A DNA stretch of 64,000 bases from Lineus longissimus (taxonomy: Eukaryota; Nemertea; Pilidiophora; Heteronemertea; Lineidae): positions 11,346,109 to 11,410,108 of the forward strand of contig NC_088325.1 of NCBI RefSeq assembly GCF_910592395.1, read 5' to 3'. A program made the translations under genes and the position numbers. The notes under the pieces are model-generated. The model had not been told where the DNA came from. It made no database searches and was given only the letters and a program-made list of their open reading frames with translations. Positions 61,767 through 64,000 of this stretch are shown in pieces; the first letter of the stretch is position 1, and each line of letters begins with the position of its first letter.

Positions 61767-64000
61767 ATGTTTTCCTTTCCATTAATTATTGCGTCCTTTC
61801 TGGCCTACTTGGGGTTCCCAGTGTTTTTATTGTCATTGGTACCATTTTTTATATGGCGTACCCCTCCGACGGCATCCTTTGTCTCACCACAAAGGAATGC
61901 GTCTGGTGGCGGGAAACGGGCCGCGAAGACGCCTAAACCCTCTTCCGGTTCCGTTTCCGGGCATATAACCCGGAGGTCTAGCAAACCTCCCGCCACCACC
62001 CCTTCCGTCAGCCGAGTTCCGGTTCCGGCCGCGGCTGCGAAGGATGCGGGATCTGACATTATTAATGTCTGTGGTCCCAAGGGAGACTTACATCCAATAA
62101 GTCTCCAAGGGTTTAATATACCCCGGACCTCAGGGAACCTTCCGGTTCCCCTGTCGTCCGCTCCCCCGAGTACAAGCCCTTTGTACCCGCGGGAGCACCC
62201 TGCTTCCGGTCCGCCGATTGCAGTTCCGGTTACTGACGCGGGTTCCCGTTTTTCAGTAACCGAAGACTCTACTGGGGGTTTTTCTCAGTCTTTACTGCGA
62301 AATAACCCCAGTCCTCACGGACACAGTAGAGTAGGGCCGGACCTTATAACGCCACCTCCGAAACGCCATGCGTCTTCGGTAACAGCGTTTCCGCCCTCCG
62401 TACCTCCTTCTAAAAGGGCTTCCGGTAGCTCCATACCGGCGAAGGAGTTACGGGCATTTCCGGTTTCGGACTTCGTCCTACCGGAAATGCAGGCACCTTC
62501 CTACGTTGGCCAACCTCTTGGGTGGAACCAACCGGAAGTGCCACCCCCTCCTCGTAGCAGAGGCGTCGTTCCCATGGAACGAGCTACGCAGAGAGGACAT
62601 CTGAACTCTAGTTCAGAATATGGGCAACTTCCGCTTCCGGAAGACCCATTCGCCCGCACATACGGCTTCCAGGGTTCGCTTATGCGCTCACCCTCGCCTC
62701 AACCGCCCGTCGTTGAGAGAAGCCGCACGTCGGGTCCGGAACCCGAGTCGGGACAGCAACTGTCCCAGCTCATCCAGATGGTAGCAGGTCTTTCTGATAG
62801 ACTCAGCCATCTGGAGCAGGGTTCCGGTTCCTCTGGTGCGCCTGGTCCCATCGGATACCCACCATCCGACTCCTCTATTTTAGAGGAATTTTCTGAGAAC
62901 GAGAGTTCTCAGCCAGGCTACCGCTCCCCCAATCAGGAGGAGCTGTCACCAGAGGAGGCCAGTATCCTGTCGGATATGAGGACACTCAGATCCTTGATCA
63001 GAGCGTACCTCCCGCAGGATCTGTGCCCTACCCCGCCGGAACTGCCAGCCTTGTCAACACCGACCTTTTCACTCTGGGGACAGGAAGTGGATCCCAATCC
63101 ACAGGTTTCTCAAGGCTCCACTCGGGCACTTGAATTCCTTCCTCCCTCCCCGTCGGTGTTAGCAGTCTCTGAACTTTTGGAGCGTACAATCAGAGACTCA
63201 CAAGGCGCCCACCAACGTACTTCCATCCCTGTCCTTCCGGCAGTCGGACCGGAAGCTTGGTGTAAACCGGGGAAGTTGTTCACGGCACAACTTCCTCCCG
63301 TTAGGCAGTACCGCGCTGACTATTATCGAGTCAGCTCGGCCGGCTGTCCAGCTGCAGCATCGACTTCCATATTAAAGGACGATGTACAGCTGGACCAACT
63401 CGTGCCTAGGGTGACCTCCTCCTCGGCTTACCGAGACCTTAGAGCACAAGAGGGTCTGGCCAAAAACACGTTAGCGGTGCTCTCCTACGCAGAGCACACT
63501 AACCTGGCCCTAGCCAGATCCCTAAAAGATAATGAGTCACTATCTGATGACACAAAATCGCTTGTGACATCCTTGTCACATTCGATTAGGCACGCTATTG
63601 CGCTGTCCGCCAAGACCGCAGCAAATAGCGTCCTACTCCGTAGAGACGCCGCACTGGGCTCTCTCAATGTCATCAGATCCCTCCAGCTGGAAGGGGCCTT
63701 AAGAACCGCTCCTATGGACGGTTCTTTCCTGTTCGCAGATTCTGTGCAAGAGGCGGCTCAAGCACAGAAAGATTGGGACAAATTATATGCCCCCACTGCG
63801 ACACAGAGGGCCAAGACCTCTCTACCTAACGCTAGAAAGATAGAGAGGCCCCAGCAGGCATCGGGTTCAATCCCGTACGCCAGGCAGGTCCTGCCTAGGC
63901 CTACCCCGCCTAGTCAGCCTGCTCCTGCTGGATCCTTCCGACGGGAAGCGGAGGGTCGCCGGACTGGAAAGAGGAAAAATACTTCCTCTAACCAGGGTGG
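61767..64000 (+). CDS. Gag-like ORF of a DIRS-type retrotransposon (partial, runs off the window)
   Basis: The frame starting at the ATG at 61767 (in-frame stop TAG at 61746) stays open for 744 codons to the end of the window. It is GC-richer than its flanks and codes for a Pro/Ser/Gly-rich, low-complexity N-terminal half, a short amphipathic segment near residues 332-350, an acidic patch near 360-395 and a more ordered C-terminal part from about 500. Residues 619-660 (ANSVLLRRDAALG, then LRTAPMDGSFLF) resemble the segment seen in ORF1/Gag of metazoan DIRS-like elements, where an LLRR-D helix is followed by LR-x-x-P and a short LF motif. The visible C-terminus is basic and Pro/Ser-rich, with no zinc knuckle yet. 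Reverse transcriptase, RNase H, methyltransferase and tyrosine recombinase would be expected beyond 64 kb. The first 31 residues are unusually hydrophobic for a Gag, so the true start may differ. Identification is by recalled pattern, not by a search. Confidence 0.6.
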   Translation, partial: MFSFPLIIASFLAYLGFPVFLLSLVPFFIWRTPPTASFVSPQRNASGGGKRAAKTPKPSSGSVSGHITRRSSKPPATTPSVSRVPVPAAAAKDAGSDIINVCGPKGDLHPISLQGFNIPRTSGNLPVPLSSAPPSTSPLYPREHPASGPPIAVPVTDAGSRFSVTEDSTGGFSQSLLRNNPSPHGHSRVGPDLITPPPKRHASSVTAFPPSVPPSKRASGSSIPAKELRAFPVSDFVLPEMQAPSYVGQPLGWNQPEVPPPPRSRGVVPMERATQRGHLNSSSEYGQLPLPEDPFARTYGFQGSLMRSPSPQPPVVERSRTSGPEPESGQQLSQLIQMVAGLSDRLSHLEQGSGSSGAPGPIGYPPSDSSILEEFSENESSQPGYRSPNQEELSPEEASILSDMRTLRSLIRAYLPQDLCPTPPELPALSTPTFSLWGQEVDPNPQVSQGSTRALEFLPPSPSVLAVSELLERTIRDSQGAHQRTSIPVLPAVGPEAWCKPGKLFTAQLPPVRQYRADYYRVSSAGCPAAASTSILKDDVQLDQLVPRVTSSSAYRDLRAQEGLAKNTLAVLSYAEHTNLALARSLKDNESLSDDTKSLVTSLSHSIRHAIALSAKTAANSVLLRRDAALGSLNVIRSLQLEGALRTAPMDGSFLFADSVQEAAQAQKDWDKLYAPTATQRAKTSLPNARKIERPQQASGSIPYARQVLPRPTPPSQPAPAGSFRREAEGRRTGKRKNTSSNQG

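Noticed and set aside
1-64000. CRISPR arrays, bacterial operons, phage or plasmid features
   Set aside because: No spaced identical repeats with unique spacers, no ribosome-binding-site-led gene series; spliced Ig gene and element content are eukaryotic.

Overview
The window looks like ordinary nuclear DNA of a metazoan, most likely a marine invertebrate. It is AT-rich and intron-like throughout, has GT-AG introns, many short non-autonomous transposons, G/C homopolymers and triplet microsatellites, and many ACATGT-type repeats. No prokaryotic gene organisation is present. Hemichordate, cephalochordate, echinoderm and lophotrochozoan origins all remain possible; the sequence alone does not decide.

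Only two protein-coding loci can be supported. (1) At 45.47-47.67 kb on the + strand lies an immunoglobulin-superfamily gene: a signal-peptide exon followed by three exons, each encoding one Ig-like domain, all joined by phase-1 introns with clean splice sites. The visible coding part is 321 codons and its 3' end is not certain. The signal-peptide exon carries an imperfect tandem duplication that includes its splice donor, giving two donors 72 nt apart in the same phase. (2) From 61.77 kb to the window edge a 744-codon reading frame stays open and runs out of the window. It is GC-richer than its surroundings and looks like the Gag-like ORF of a DIRS-type (tyrosine recombinase) retrotransposon, with a GC-rich 5' leader from about 61.39 kb.

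Much of the rest can be explained by small mobile elements whose ends can be read directly: a 371-bp element with 14-bp perfect inverted ends (9.45-9.82 kb); a long inverted-repeat pair around a tRNA-like spacer (9.98-10.58 kb); an 87-bp hairpin element with TA target duplication (12.88 kb); a two-member short family (12.69 and 42.99 kb); an 899-bp PIF/Harbinger-like element with TTA duplication that contains a retroposon-type tail (26.13-27.03 kb); a 368-bp fold-back element with 69-bp inverted ends, a 12-unit 18-bp satellite core and a CTCCCC target duplication (28.41-28.78 kb); a 524-bp element rich in GGCAAGCC palindromes (30.10-30.63 kb); an 854-bp Tc1/mariner-like element with TA duplication (36.28-37.14 kb); and a 219-bp element at 53.94 kb with a relative at 31.07 kb. 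There are also recent local tandem duplications (16.87-17.23, 19.63-19.77 and 42.81-42.98 kb), tRNA-derived sequences (10.3, 33.3 and 41.1 kb) and a LINE-like 3' tail (20.05 kb).

The remaining stretches (most of 1-9.4, 13.4-16.8, 20.2-25.2, 33.4-36.2, 37.2-41.0, 49.9-53.9 and 54.2-61.3 kb) hold only short chance reading frames and no recognisable exon. The strongest candidates for something undescribed are the fold-back satellite element at 28.4 kb, the duplicated in-phase splice donor in the Ig gene, and the 30.1-kb element that carries a compact CCAAT/CRE/TATA-like block.
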